From positions 2,046,001 through 2,110,000 of the forward strand of contig CP099514.1 in NCBI GenBank assembly GCA_025809375.1: DNA of 64,000 nt, given 5' to 3'. Positions 55,690 through 64,000 of the stretch are shown here, piece by piece. This DNA is from Bacillus zhangzhouensis (lineage in GTDB: Bacteria > Bacillota > Bacilli > Bacillales > Bacillaceae). Each line of letters starts with the position of its first letter. Position 1 is the first letter of the stretch. The notes under the pieces are model-generated. The model was not told the DNA's origin, ran no database searches, and saw only the letters and a program-made list of their open reading frames with translations. Both the position numbers and the translations under genes were made by a program.

Positions 55690-56014
55690 CGACCATCATT
55701 CATTTTTTATGTGGACATATAAAAAACCCCCGCCTCTACTATGTGTATAGTAGGGACGAGAGTTATACCCGTGGTGCCACCCTAGTTGGAACATGATCCA
55801 GACATGTTCCCGCTCAAATCCTTAACGCAGATTCACGTTCTCCGCCTATTGACTCATTTTTAGAGTGTTCAGCAGGAAACCTACAGAGTGTTTTTTCGTG
55901 ATAAATGCCATGCGGATTCGCTTTCAGCCTGAGGCGATTCCTCTCTGTTCACGCAATTTACCCTACTATTCTCTATCATCAGTTCCACATTTTAAATTTT
56001 CAAGTGTGTTGATT
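55690..56014 (-). promoter_or_regulatory. T-box riboswitch leader of hisS-aspS
   Basis: The T-box AGGGTGGCACCACGG is read on the minus strand around 55770-55786. An AGTA-type bulge (AATAGTAGGG) lies early in Stem I. A terminator (CCTACTATACACATAGTAGAG region, then GGCGGGGG and six U) lies at 55722-55760. The specifier could not be assigned with certainty; a CAC (His) triplet lies on the 3' side of Stem I (TTATCACGAA). Confidence 0.92.
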
Positions 56015-56020
56015 TATATT

Positions 56021-56050
56021 ATAATAAGGTCGGTGCTGCCACTCTGTCAA
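56021..56050 (-). promoter_or_regulatory. sigma-A promoter of hisS-aspS
   Basis: On the minus strand TTGACA (56045-56050) and TATTAT (56021-56026) with 18 bases between. The -35 contains the stop codon of yrzK. Confidence 0.7.
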
Positions 56051-56217
56051 CCCTTGCCGTGCCTCTTTTTCTTTTCCAGCTCTTCTTTTGACGTACATCC
56101 GTATTCAGATGCGGTTTCTTCAAGGAAGCCTGGCTGATCCATTTCGTCGTGCTGCCAGCGGTCGATATCACGATGTCCATTATATTGCACTCGTCCTAAT
56201 TTTCTGCTTAATCTCAT
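56047..56217 (-). CDS. yrzK: small conserved protein YrzK
   Basis: This 56-residue protein, MRLSRKLGRVQYNGHRDIDR, is basic at the N-terminus and acidic/basic mixed after (EETASEYGCTSKEELEKKKR). Its position between hisS and the amidase gene matches B. subtilis yrzK. The ATG at 56215-56217 follows AAAAGGATG. Function is unknown. Its stop TGA is part of the hisS -35 element. Confidence 0.78.
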   Translation of the reverse strand: MRLSRKLGRVQYNGHRDIDRWQHDEMDQPGFLEETASEYGCTSKEELEKKKRHGKG

Positions 56218-56354
56218 GTTTGTACATCCTTTTATCACATTTTTATTTAGTATAAACAGATTGATTCATTTTTATTAGGGAAACTGCAAGGAATTCGTCC
56301 ACTACATAACGAATTAACATTCATCGGTTTTATAAGGGAGGGGAAAACACCGTT

Positions 56355-57932
56355 TTGAATCTGAAAAAACACAATCAAATGATGATGATGCTTACTTGTT
56401 TTGTTCTCATCGCCAGTTCTTTGCCCATGACACATGCTACAGCACAAACAGATCAAGCTGTGGTTGCAACTGATGAAATCAATGTGAGAACGGGCCCTGG
56501 TTTAAGCTATGGAATCGCAGCTGTTGTGAAACGCGGCGAAAGTTATCCTATTCTCACTAAACAAGGAGAATGGGTGCAAATCCAATTATCAAACGGACAA
56601 AAAGGCTGGGTCGTCTCATGGCTGATCACCACATCATCCGGCGCTCAAAAATCCGCGAAACCAAACACGCAAGGTCAAAGCACGGCAGGCAGTACAATTA
56701 CATCGACAGCTTCCGACCTTCGCATCCGGACAGGCCCTGGGACTTCCTATCAAGTGATTGGTACTTTCCCGCAAGGTGCTTTTGCCAAAAAGCTCAAGAC
56801 AAGCGGTAAATGGACGAAAATATCGTATAAACATGCAGAAGGCTGGGTTCACTCTGATTATGTTTCAGGGGGCCAGAAAACTTCTCAATCAAGCTCTGGC
56901 GAGTCCTCTCGCTCTGACCTGACAGGCACAGTTGGCGTATCGAGCTTGAATGTACGACAATCTGCGGCACCAAATGCACAAGTCGTCGCTTCACTTGCCC
57001 GCAACACACAGATCACCATTTTGCGAGAGCAGAACGGCTGGTATGAAATTGAGGGAAAAGGCGTAAAAGGCTGGGTTGCAAGCTATTATATTGTGACAGA
57101 CAAAGGAACAGGCTCTGCAACTGAAAAGAGTTCATCCTCTTCAGCTTCTGAGCAAAAAGCGTACATAGTCTATGACGGCACCAACATTCGAAAAAGCGCT
57201 TCTACCTCTGCTGGAATTGCAGAAAGAGCAACAAAAGGAGCTGCCTATCAAATTGTTCGGACGCAAGGTGACTGGTACGAAGTAACACTATCAAACGGTG
57301 GAACAGGCTATGTGGCGAGCTGGGTTGTTCAAACGAAGAAAAATAGCAGCGAAGCGCCACGACCTCATCAGGATTCATCGTCTGGAACTGGTTCTTTAAA
57401 AGGAAAAACGATTGTTCTTGATCCGGGTCATGGCGGAAAAGACAGCGGCACGATTGGCGCAGACGGTGCATTTGAGAAGAACATTACCATCAAAACCGCC
57501 AATTTACTAGCAGGCAAATTAAGAGCTTCTGGTGCAAATGTGTATTTAACAAGAAGTGATGATACCTTTATCAGCCTACAATCAAGGGTGGCAACATCTC
57601 ATTATCGAAATGCAGATGCATTTATTAGTCTTCATTATGATAGTTTTATGGATCAAAGTGTTAGAGGAAGTACAGCGTATTATTATCACGCAGCAAAAGA
57701 TCAGCATTTAGCGTCAAGCGTTCATTCCGAAGTCGCAAAACGCTCTCAAATCCCTGATAAGGGTGTCAAATTCGGAGATTACTTTGTTTTAAGAGAAAAC
57801 AAACGCCCTTCCCTTTTATATGAACTCGGGTATTTAAGCAATCCTCAGGAGGAAGCGATCATTTATAGCGCCTCTTACCAAGAACGAGTCACAGAAGGAA
57901 TGACTGAAGGATTAAAACAATATTTCCGTTGA
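56355..57932 (+). CDS. yrvJ: SH3b-repeat N-acetylmuramoyl-L-alanine amidase (YrvJ-like)
   Basis: This 525-residue secreted cell-wall hydrolase cleaves the bond between muramic acid and the L-Ala of the stem peptide. It has a signal peptide (to about residue 33, THATAQ), four bacterial SH3 repeats (each with a VRTGPG/IRKSAS-type strand and a GWV turn) for wall binding, and a C-terminal Amidase_3 domain. In that domain, zinc and catalytic residues are in LDPGHGGKD, the Glu in FEKN, SLHYDS and LLYELGYLSN. It starts with TTG (56355-56357) behind GGGAGGGG. Confidence 0.92.
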   Translation: MNLKKHNQMMMMLTCFVLIASSLPMTHATAQTDQAVVATDEINVRTGPGLSYGIAAVVKRGESYPILTKQGEWVQIQLSNGQKGWVVSWLITTSSGAQKSAKPNTQGQSTAGSTITSTASDLRIRTGPGTSYQVIGTFPQGAFAKKLKTSGKWTKISYKHAEGWVHSDYVSGGQKTSQSSSGESSRSDLTGTVGVSSLNVRQSAAPNAQVVASLARNTQITILREQNGWYEIEGKGVKGWVASYYIVTDKGTGSATEKSSSSSASEQKAYIVYDGTNIRKSASTSAGIAERATKGAAYQIVRTQGDWYEVTLSNGGTGYVASWVVQTKKNSSEAPRPHQDSSSGTGSLKGKTIVLDPGHGGKDSGTIGADGAFEKNITIKTANLLAGKLRASGANVYLTRSDDTFISLQSRVATSHYRNADAFISLHYDSFMDQSVRGSTAYYYHAAKDQHLASSVHSEVAKRSQIPDKGVKFGDYFVLRENKRPSLLYELGYLSNPQEEAIIYSASYQERVTEGMTEGLKQYFR

Positions 57933-57935
57933 AAA

Positions 57936-57962
57936 AGAAAGAGGCCTCTGCGCCTCTTTTTT
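57936..57962 (+). terminator. terminator of the amidase gene
   Basis: AAAGAGGC / GCCTCTTT with a T-run following. Confidence 0.85.
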
Positions 57963-58030
57963 GTTTGACCGCAAAAGAAAAAGACTCTAAACAAACTCCC
58001 GCATGAGTTCATCTACAGTCTAAAGAGAAT

Positions 58031-58474
58031 CTATTCTTTGCTGTCCATCAGGATAGTGACTGGCCCTGAATTGGTCAAAGACACGTCCATCATCGCGCCA
58101 AAACGGCCAGTTTCTACATGGATGCCTTTTTCTCTAAGGATTTTATTGAAACATTCGTAAAGCGAATTGGCTGCATCAGGCTTGGCGGCTTTCATAAAAT
58201 TCGGCCGCCTGCCCTTTTTCGTATCACCATAAAGGGTAAATTGCGACACAGACAGAACGCTTCCTTTTATGTCCAATAATGAACGATTCATTTTCCCGTT
58301 TTCATCATCAAAAATACGTAAATGTGCAAGCTTTTCAGCTAAATAAAGCACATCTTCTTCTGTATCTTCGTGTGTGACACCAACAAGCACCATATATCCT
58401 TTGTTGATGGCACCTGTGATCTCATCTTCTACCTTCACAGATGCACTTGTCACACGCTGCACAACAAGCCTCAT
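58031..58474 (-). CDS. dtd: D-aminoacyl-tRNA deacylase
   Basis: Dtd removes D-amino acids (and Gly from tRNA-Ala) mischarged on tRNA. The 147 residues hold the [14 protein letters not shown] motif and the cross-subunit Gly-cisPro motif in [13 protein letters not shown]. The N-terminus [15 protein letters not shown] is the family start. It follows relA by 18 bases, as in most Firmicutes. Confidence 0.96.
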   Translation of the reverse strand: MRLVVQRVTSASVKVEDEITGAINKGYMVLVGVTHEDTEEDVLYLAEKLAHLRIFDDENGKMNRSLLDIKGSVLSVSQFTLYGDTKKGRRPNFMKAAKPDAANSLYECFNKILREKGIHVETGRFGAMMDVSLTNSGPVTILMDSKE

Positions 58475-58492
58475 AGACGATATACTTCCTTT

Positions 58493-60700
58493 CTAATTCA
58501 TGAATCGGCGAACAGAGTAAATGTCTTTGATTTGTTTAATGCGTTCGACCACTTTGTGCAAATGGTTAATATTTTGGATAAAGATCGCCATATGGATCGT
58601 CGCCACTTTGTTACGATCAGACTTCCCAGAAACAGAGGAGATGTTCGTTTTGGTTTCGTTGACTGCTTGAAGCACCTCATTGAGTAAGCCGCGTCTATCA
58701 TATCCTAGTATTTCAATTTCAACATTGTATTCTTTACGGTTTTGAGCAGGCTGCTCATGCTCCCACTCGACCGGAATTAACCGCTCCTGCGCTTCTCCTG
58801 TTTTCACGTTCGGACAGTCCTCGCGGTGAACAGATACACCTCGGCCCTTCGTAATAAAACCGACAATGCTATCGCCAGGAACAGGATTACAGCACTTAGA
58901 TAAGCGGACAAGCAGGTTATCAATCCCTTTGACCCTTACTCCAGCTTCCCGTTTCTTCCCGTGATACGTCTTTGGCTCCACCGTCACTTCTTGAACGGTT
59001 TTCTCTTGCTCTTCTTGATCTCTTTGTTTTCTTTCTTTTTCCGTTAAACGATTGGCAACCTGCAGGGCAGTAATACCGTTATACCCAACAGCTGCATACA
59101 TGTCCTCTTCGTTTGAGAAATTAAATTTGTCAGCCACTTTTTGCAGGTTTTCAGCTGTCAGAATGTCTTTGACGTCAAACTCAAGGTTTTTGATTTCTTT
59201 CTCTACGAGCTCTCGGCCTTTTTCGACATTTTCTTCACGGCGCTGTTTTTTGAAAAACTGTCTGATCTTGTGCTTCGCTTGGGAGGTTTGGGCAAGTTTA
59301 ACCCAATCCTGACTTGGTCCGTAGCTGTGCTTTGATGTCAGAATTTCAATAATGTCACCTGTTTTTAGTTTGTGATCGAGCGTGACCATCTTGCCATTGA
59401 CCTTGGCACCGATCGTTTTATTCCCAATTTCCGAGTGAATCCGGTAAGAGAAATCAATCGGAACTGAGCCCGACGGCAGTTCAATGACGTCTCCTTTTGG
59501 TGTAAATACAAACACCATATCAGAGAAGAGATCAATCTTTAACGATTCCATAAATTCTTCTGCATCTGTGGATTCATTTTGAAACTCAAGAATTTCTCTA
59601 AACCAAGAGAGCTTCTTCTGGAAGACCGCTTCTTCCGTTGATTCTGCTGACTCTTTGCCTTCTTTGTATGCCCAGTGTGCTGCAATCCCGTACTCTGCAA
59701 TTTCATGCATTTCCACTGTACGGATTTGAACTTCAAGCGGGTCGCCTTTTGGCCCAATCACTGTTGTATGAAGAGACTGGTACATGTTCGGCTTTGGCAT
59801 TGCAATATAATCCTTAAATCTGCCTGGCATCGGCTTCCAGCATGTATGGATAATTCCGAGTACGGCATAACAGTCTTTAATGCTGTCAACCAAAATACGA
59901 ACGGCAAGCAGATCATAAATTTCATTAAACTGCTTATTTTGCAAGACCATTTTGCGATAAATGCTATAAATATGTTTTGGTCTGCCGGAAAATTCAGCCT
60001 TGATGTTCACCTCAGACACACGGTCTTTCACTTCATTGACAACTTCGTCCAAGTATTCCTCACGTTCCGCTCGTTTGCGCTTCATCAGATTCACAATCCG
60101 GTAATATTGCTGCGGATTTAAATAGCGGAGTGCTGTATCTTCAAGCTCCCACTTAATCTTTGAAATCCCTAATCTGTGCGCAAGCGGTGCAAAAATTTCA
60201 AGTGTTTCATTTGAAATTCTCCGCTGCTTTTCCTGCGGAAGATGTTTGAGCGTTCTCATATTATGAAGACGGTCTGCCAGCTTAATCAAGATCACGCGAA
60301 TATCCTGCGCCATTGCAACAAACATTTTCCGATGGTTTTCGGCCTGCTGTTCTTCTTGGGATTTATATTTGATCTTCCCGAGCTTTGTGACACCATCAAC
60401 AAGCATTGCCACTTCTTCGTTAAAATGCTCTTTTAAATCCTGTAATGTCACATCTGTATCCTCAACTACATCGTGCAGGAAACCGCCTGCAATGGTCGAT
60501 GGGTCCATTTCAAGGTCAACAAGAATACCCGCCACTTGAATAGGATGGATAATATAGGGCTCACCAGATTTTCGGTATTGCTCCTTGTGTGCATTTTCAG
60601 CATATTCATATGCTCGCTCTATAAATTGAATATGTTCAGCGGACAGGTATTCTCTTGCCTTGTCAATGACCTGCGCCGTTAAAACTTGTTCGTTCGCCAT
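58493..60700 (-). CDS. relA: bifunctional (p)ppGpp synthetase/hydrolase RelA
   Basis: This 735-residue Rel enzyme makes and degrades (p)ppGpp in the stringent response. The hydrolase domain has His52 and the His76-Asp77 pair (FLHDVVED). The synthetase domain shows [13 protein letters not shown] and [11 protein letters not shown] ([20 protein letters not shown]), the zinc-finger-like CCNPVPGD, and a C-terminal ACT domain ([14 protein letters not shown]) complete it. It follows apt and precedes dtd. Both catalytic halves look intact. Confidence 0.97.
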   Translation of the reverse strand: MANEQVLTAQVIDKAREYLSAEHIQFIERAYEYAENAHKEQYRKSGEPYIIHPIQVAGILVDLEMDPSTIAGGFLHDVVEDTDVTLQDLKEHFNEEVAMLVDGVTKLGKIKYKSQEEQQAENHRKMFVAMAQDIRVILIKLADRLHNMRTLKHLPQEKQRRISNETLEIFAPLAHRLGISKIKWELEDTALRYLNPQQYYRIVNLMKRKRAEREEYLDEVVNEVKDRVSEVNIKAEFSGRPKHIYSIYRKMVLQNKQFNEIYDLLAVRILVDSIKDCYAVLGIIHTCWKPMPGRFKDYIAMPKPNMYQSLHTTVIGPKGDPLEVQIRTVEMHEIAEYGIAAHWAYKEGKESAESTEEAVFQKKLSWFREILEFQNESTDAEEFMESLKIDLFSDMVFVFTPKGDVIELPSGSVPIDFSYRIHSEIGNKTIGAKVNGKMVTLDHKLKTGDIIEILTSKHSYGPSQDWVKLAQTSQAKHKIRQFFKKQRREENVEKGRELVEKEIKNLEFDVKDILTAENLQKVADKFNFSNEEDMYAAVGYNGITALQVANRLTEKERKQRDQEEQEKTVQEVTVEPKTYHGKKREAGVRVKGIDNLLVRLSKCCNPVPGDSIVGFITKGRGVSVHREDCPNVKTGEAQERLIPVEWEHEQPAQNRKEYNVEIEILGYDRRGLLNEVLQAVNETKTNISSVSGKSDRNKVATIHMAIFIQNINHLHKVVERIKQIKDIYSVRRFMN

Positions 60701-60798
60701 GGAATCACCTTTTTAAATGAAAACTGTATTGTAGTTTATTATCAAGAAAAATTCGATAGATGTAAAGAGAAGAAGTCCGCTAAAAGATTTTTGATAGG

Positions 60799-60830
60799 AA
60801 AAAAGCACCCTTCTTACTGAGTGCTTTTTA
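60799..60830 (-). terminator. terminator of the recJ-apt unit
   Basis: AAAAGCAC / GTGCTTTT pair around a 12-base loop with a T-run on the minus strand. Confidence 0.82.
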
Positions 60831-60842
60831 CGAAAAACTCCA

Positions 60843-61356
60843 TTAGTATTGCATTAACGTCATGATGTCGTAGCCGTCAAGCTTCTTTCTGCCGTTCAGA
60901 TACGTCAGCTCAATCAAAAAATGCAATCCCTGCTACAACACCGCCTAATTCCTCTACAAGCTTGATGGACGCTTCAATTGTTCCGCCAGTTGCCAGTAAG
61001 TCATCTGTAATCAGGACGCGCTGACCAGGACGAATCGCATCTTTATGAATCGTTAATACATCTTTACCGTATTCCAAGCCGTAATCAACTTTAATGACTT
61101 CACGAGGGAGCTTTCCTTCTTTACGAACCGGTGCAAAACCGACACCAAGTGCGTATGCTACAGGGCAGCCAATAATGAATCCACGCGCTTCAGGTCCAAC
61201 AATGAGATCAATGTCTCTTTCCTTCGCATATTCAACGATTTGATCCGTTGCATAACGGTACACTTCGCCTTTATCCATTAACGTTGTAATATCTTTAAAT
61301 TGTACACCTTCCTTTGGGTAGTCAGGTACAACTGTCACATATTGTTTTAAATCCAT
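60843..61356 (-). pseudogene. apt: adenine phosphoribosyltransferase with a +1 frameshift near the C-terminus
   Basis: Apt makes AMP from adenine and PRPP. From the ATG at 61354-61356 ([17 protein letters not shown]) the frame holds the PRPP motif [13 protein letters not shown] and runs to [10 protein letters not shown], then stops at 60910: 148 residues. The missing end ([20 protein letters not shown], then LMQY) follows in another frame to a TAA at 60843-60845. One extra base in a run of six T (A at 60916-60921 on the plus strand) explains it. The catalytic core is kept but the dimer-forming tail is lost, unless this is a sequencing error. Confidence 0.88.
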
Positions 61357-61379
61357 CTTTTCCTTTTCCTCCTCGTACG

Positions 61380-63704
61380 TCAAAGCACAGGTGAGACTTC
61401 GCTCATCATGCTATTCAGCCATTCCTTCAACTCTTTAGCTGAGGAATATGTTAGTGTTTGATCGAGTTCCATCAATCGTTGTTTTGCTGTATAGGACGCT
61501 GATGCCGTTAAATCTTTTTTAGGGGCATCAAGTACTATTGACAGCACACCATTCTCTATTTTAACAAAACCGAGTTCAAAAAACACCTTTGTCATAAAAA
61601 TGATTGTATCTCTTGTCCAGCCTTTATGTTTGGCAAGCTCCATTCCTTGTTCTTTGATAGGAAAACTTCCCCGTTTAAACAAGAACCCATAAAACCATTT
61701 GAATTGGTCACGGCTTGGGAAAGAGGACATAAAATGATCTTCTTTTCTTTGAAAAACCGTATAAATTCTGGCAGGCTTTTGATTTTCTAAAAGCTGCTTC
61801 AGCAAGTGCTCATCTGCGGGAACATCTGCAAAGACCACATACTTTCCGTGTATATCAAACGTTGATACATTTTCTGCATGAACGTGATGAATGGGGATAT
61901 CGACGTTTTGTTTTGTTGCTTCATCAAAACAGACCACCAAAGATTTTTCTGAATCAAGCGTCGAAACTTTCTTCTCCCAATCCTTTTTCCCGCGCAGATC
62001 AAACAGCTGCCATTCATCAACTCGTGCATCTTTTAGCATCAGCTGGGGCTTTTTCCGGTTATTCCATTCATTGACGGACATTTCTCCAATCACGGAGATG
62101 CGGCTTCCTGGAACCATTTCTTCCTTTAATTTCCCTTGGTGAAAGCCGACACAGTCAAGCAGCTTGTCTTTGTCTTTCAGAGACATTTTAATATGGTTGT
62201 GATTTGCCCCAATTGTTCGGATATCTTCAAGCTCTGCATCTTCAATCATAATGAACGGTTTGGGGTTTGACATACCAAATGGTGACAGCATCCCCGCTTC
62301 TTCAATCGCTTGAACCGTCAATTCGTCTACCTTGCACACGGCATCAATCCGCTGAATTGGAATAAAATCTTCTTCCGTCAATGTTTCATTTGCATATTGA
62401 TTTAATCTTTCCCTTAGTAAAGCGACATCTTCCGCTCGAAGTGTCATCCCTGCTGCCATCGGATGCCCGCCGAAATGCGGCAAGATGTCGCGGCATTTGC
62501 TTAGATGGAAAAACAGATCGAAGCCAGGAATACTCCGGGCTGATCCTTTTGCCATTTGCGTTTCTTCATCAATTCCAAGCACAATCGCCGGACGAGAAAA
62601 TGTATCCGTCAATTTAGAGGCAACAATTCCGACAACGCCCGGATTCCAGCCAGCTTTCGCTACAACGATCGCAGACTGGTCATCACCTGTCTCTTCCACC
62701 ATTTGAATGGCTTCTTCTGTGATCGTACTGACAATCTTTTGTCGTTCTTTATTCAGTTCCTGTACAAAACGAGCAAGCTCTTCTGCTTCATCCTTATCCT
62801 CAGTCATAAGAAGATGAACGGCTGGATCTGCCTGTTCAATTCGCCCTACAGCATTCAGCCTTGGGGCAATTTGAAAGCCGACCGTTTCCTCGTCGGCTTC
62901 TTCTAGAGCGGCCCCTGCTTCTTTTAATAACGCTTTCAACCCGGGTCTATTCGTCTGCCGAAGCTGCATAAGTCCTTTTTTGACGAGCCATCTATTCTCA
63001 TCATGAAGTGGTACAAGATCCGCGATTGTCCCTATTGCTGTAAGATCTAACAGCTGAACTGGCAGCTCCCCAAGAAGTGCATGCGCCACTTTAAATGCTA
63101 CACCTACACCAGCGAGCTCTTTAAAGGGATACTCACAACCCGGCTGCTTAGGATGGACAATGGCAAGTGCCTCAGGCAGCTCCTCACTTGGTTCATGGTG
63201 ATCTGTAATGATTAGGTCTAACCCTATTTCTTTTGCAATACGTGCTTCATTTACAGCAGCAATGCCTGTATCGACCGTGATGACAAGCGATGCTCCTTGC
63301 TCCTTGATATATCGAAAAGCCTGTTCATTAGGCCCATAGCCTTCTTTAAATCGATCTGGAATATAAAAATCTACTTTCGCAGACCGCTCTTTTAATGTAT
63401 GTAAAAGTACAGACGTACTTGTCACACCATCTGCATCATAATCTCCAAAGATCACAATCGATTCCTGCTCTTCGATCGCTTTGTTGATGCGCTCTACTGC
63501 TTCTTTCATTCCTTTTAAACGGAATGGATCATGAAATTCAGCTTTTTGATCAAATAAAAAAGACCTCGCCTCTTCTATTTCTTCAAGTCCTCTTTTTACG
63601 AGAAGCGATGCAGTCAGCGCTGAAATATTCAGATTTTCAGAGAGTGATTTCACTTTTTCTTCGCTTGGATGTTCATATTCCCAGCGCATTTTGGATAATA
63701 ACAT
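61380..63704 (-). CDS. recJ: single-stranded-DNA-specific 5'-3' exonuclease RecJ
   Basis: RecJ degrades single-stranded DNA from 5' ends in recombination and mismatch repair. The 774 residues show the DHH-family motifs: FGDYDADG (motif I), VDTG (motif II), [10 protein letters not shown] (motif III), the DHHA1 segment [10 protein letters not shown] and the C-terminal extension found in Bacillus. The ATG at 63702-63704 follows GAGGGG; an earlier in-frame codon at 63725 lacks a site. apt starts 24 bases after its stop. Confidence 0.95.
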   Translation of the reverse strand: MLLSKMRWEYEHPSEEKVKSLSENLNISALTASLLVKRGLEEIEEARSFLFDQKAEFHDPFRLKGMKEAVERINKAIEEQESIVIFGDYDADGVTSTSVLLHTLKERSAKVDFYIPDRFKEGYGPNEQAFRYIKEQGASLVITVDTGIAAVNEARIAKEIGLDLIITDHHEPSEELPEALAIVHPKQPGCEYPFKELAGVGVAFKVAHALLGELPVQLLDLTAIGTIADLVPLHDENRWLVKKGLMQLRQTNRPGLKALLKEAGAALEEADEETVGFQIAPRLNAVGRIEQADPAVHLLMTEDKDEAEELARFVQELNKERQKIVSTITEEAIQMVEETGDDQSAIVVAKAGWNPGVVGIVASKLTDTFSRPAIVLGIDEETQMAKGSARSIPGFDLFFHLSKCRDILPHFGGHPMAAGMTLRAEDVALLRERLNQYANETLTEEDFIPIQRIDAVCKVDELTVQAIEEAGMLSPFGMSNPKPFIMIEDAELEDIRTIGANHNHIKMSLKDKDKLLDCVGFHQGKLKEEMVPGSRISVIGEMSVNEWNNRKKPQLMLKDARVDEWQLFDLRGKKDWEKKVSTLDSEKSLVVCFDEATKQNVDIPIHHVHAENVSTFDIHGKYVVFADVPADEHLLKQLLENQKPARIYTVFQRKEDHFMSSFPSRDQFKWFYGFLFKRGSFPIKEQGMELAKHKGWTRDTIIFMTKVFFELGFVKIENGVLSIVLDAPKKDLTASASYTAKQRLMELDQTLTYSSAKELKEWLNSMMSEVSPVL

Positions 63705-63785
63705 AAATTCACCCCTCAACCACACTATTATACTAGAGTGGCCTGAGGGGTTTCAATTTTTATTTTATGAAATTGTGCCGAAAGA

Positions 63786-64000
63786 TTATTTTTCCTTCCG
63801 ATCAGATGATGCTGGCTGTTCTTTTAAAGATGTGACATGCGATTTCTTTTGAAGATCTTTGTCTGCCTTTTTCGTCAAAGCAGCAGGTGCAGCGGATACA
63901 CGCTCAGCTTTTAATGCCTTTAGTTCACGTTTCAGTTTCACAATTTGAAAGATCCCTGCAAATGCCACAATCAGGCCGCCCATTAATACAGAGCCGATAA
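63786..64000 (-). CDS. yrvD: LapA-domain membrane protein, YrvD-like (N-terminus outside window)
   Basis: The C-terminal part of a small membrane protein runs off the window edge. Visible are the end of a membrane helix (GSVLMGGLIVAFAGIFQI), a basic amphipathic stretch (LKRELKALKAERV) and a charged tail ending SSDRKEK. This is the LapA/DUF1049 layout. In B. subtilis, yrvD lies upstream of recJ. The reading frame is open to the last base. Confidence 0.8.
   Translation of the reverse strand, partial: IGSVLMGGLIVAFAGIFQIVKLKRELKALKAERVSAAPAALTKKADKDLQKKSHVTSLKEQPASSDRKEK

Overview
The window is a stretch of chromosome from a Firmicute of the genus Bacillus. Gene content and order follow the Bacillus subtilis yqe/yrr/yrv region (yqeI-aroE-yqeH-yqeG-sda ... 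sigK ... mccAB ... greA-udk ... alaS ... recD2-mnmA-iscS-cymR ... aspS-hisS-relA-apt-recJ). Protein divergence from B. subtilis, the accessory genes and the uninterrupted sigK suggest the B. pumilus / safensis / altitudinis group. That placement is inference from remembered sequences, not a database search. Most genes lie on the minus strand. I see no rRNA, tRNA, CRISPR array, prophage or intact insertion sequence.

Layout. 1-3.2 kb: yqeI (cut by the window edge), aroE, yqeH, yqeG, then sda (+) behind a promoter region with four DnaA boxes. 3.3-6.4 kb: a small membrane peptide, the yqeF-type lipoprotein esterase, a polysaccharide deacetylase and a Rap-type TPR phosphatase. 6.6-7.3 kb: an intact sigK. 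7.4-18.5 kb is the accessory part. It holds a cotD-like coat gene, an esterase, an acyl-CoA dehydrogenase, a manganese catalase, (R,R)-butanediol dehydrogenase, glutathione-independent formaldehyde dehydrogenase and a methyltransferase. Between them lie at least five decayed genes (a caspase-like/hypothetical gene, a GNAT acetyltransferase, a sugar-porter fragment, an amino-acid ABC ATPase and an MFS fragment). It also holds several very small genes with strong ribosome binding sites.

18.5-25.8 kb: the methionine-to-cysteine conversion operon yrrT-mtnN-mccA-mccB-yrhC, then yrzA, yrrS-pbpI and greA. 25.8-26.6 kb: a long structured greA leader and a palindromic repeat element. 26.6-31.4 kb: udk, the tRNA U34 hydroxylation/methylation genes (yrrO, yrrN, trmR) and mltG. 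31.5-34.7 kb: a biotin-type operon bioY-yhfT-yhfS with a BirA-like operator, sitting inside an otherwise conserved housekeeping block. 34.7-38.8 kb: yrzB, yrrK, ireB and alaS with a T-box leader. 38.8-43.1 kb: yrrI and the glnQHMP glutamine transporter. 43.1-50 kb: yrzQ, yrzR, yrrD, recD2, yrrB, mnmA, iscS and cymR. 50-64 kb: rarA, tcdA, 6S RNA, aspS, hisS with a T-box leader, yrzK, an SH3b amidase, dtd, relA, a frameshifted apt, recJ and the end of a LapA-like gene.

How the genes work together. CymR (here with iscS and mnmA) is the known repressor of the mcc operon, so sulfur uptake, cysteine desulfuration and tRNA thiolation are all encoded in this window. Two aminoacyl-tRNA synthetase units are under T-box control. 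Sporulation genes (sda, sigK, cotD-like, pbpI, small coat or membrane peptides) are scattered between housekeeping genes. The points most worth a second look are the non-AUG start suggested for sda, the single-base frameshift in apt, the ribosome binding site of pbpI buried in a 13-bp hairpin, the structured greA leader, the mini-gene cluster at 17.7-18.5 kb, and the palindromic repeats.
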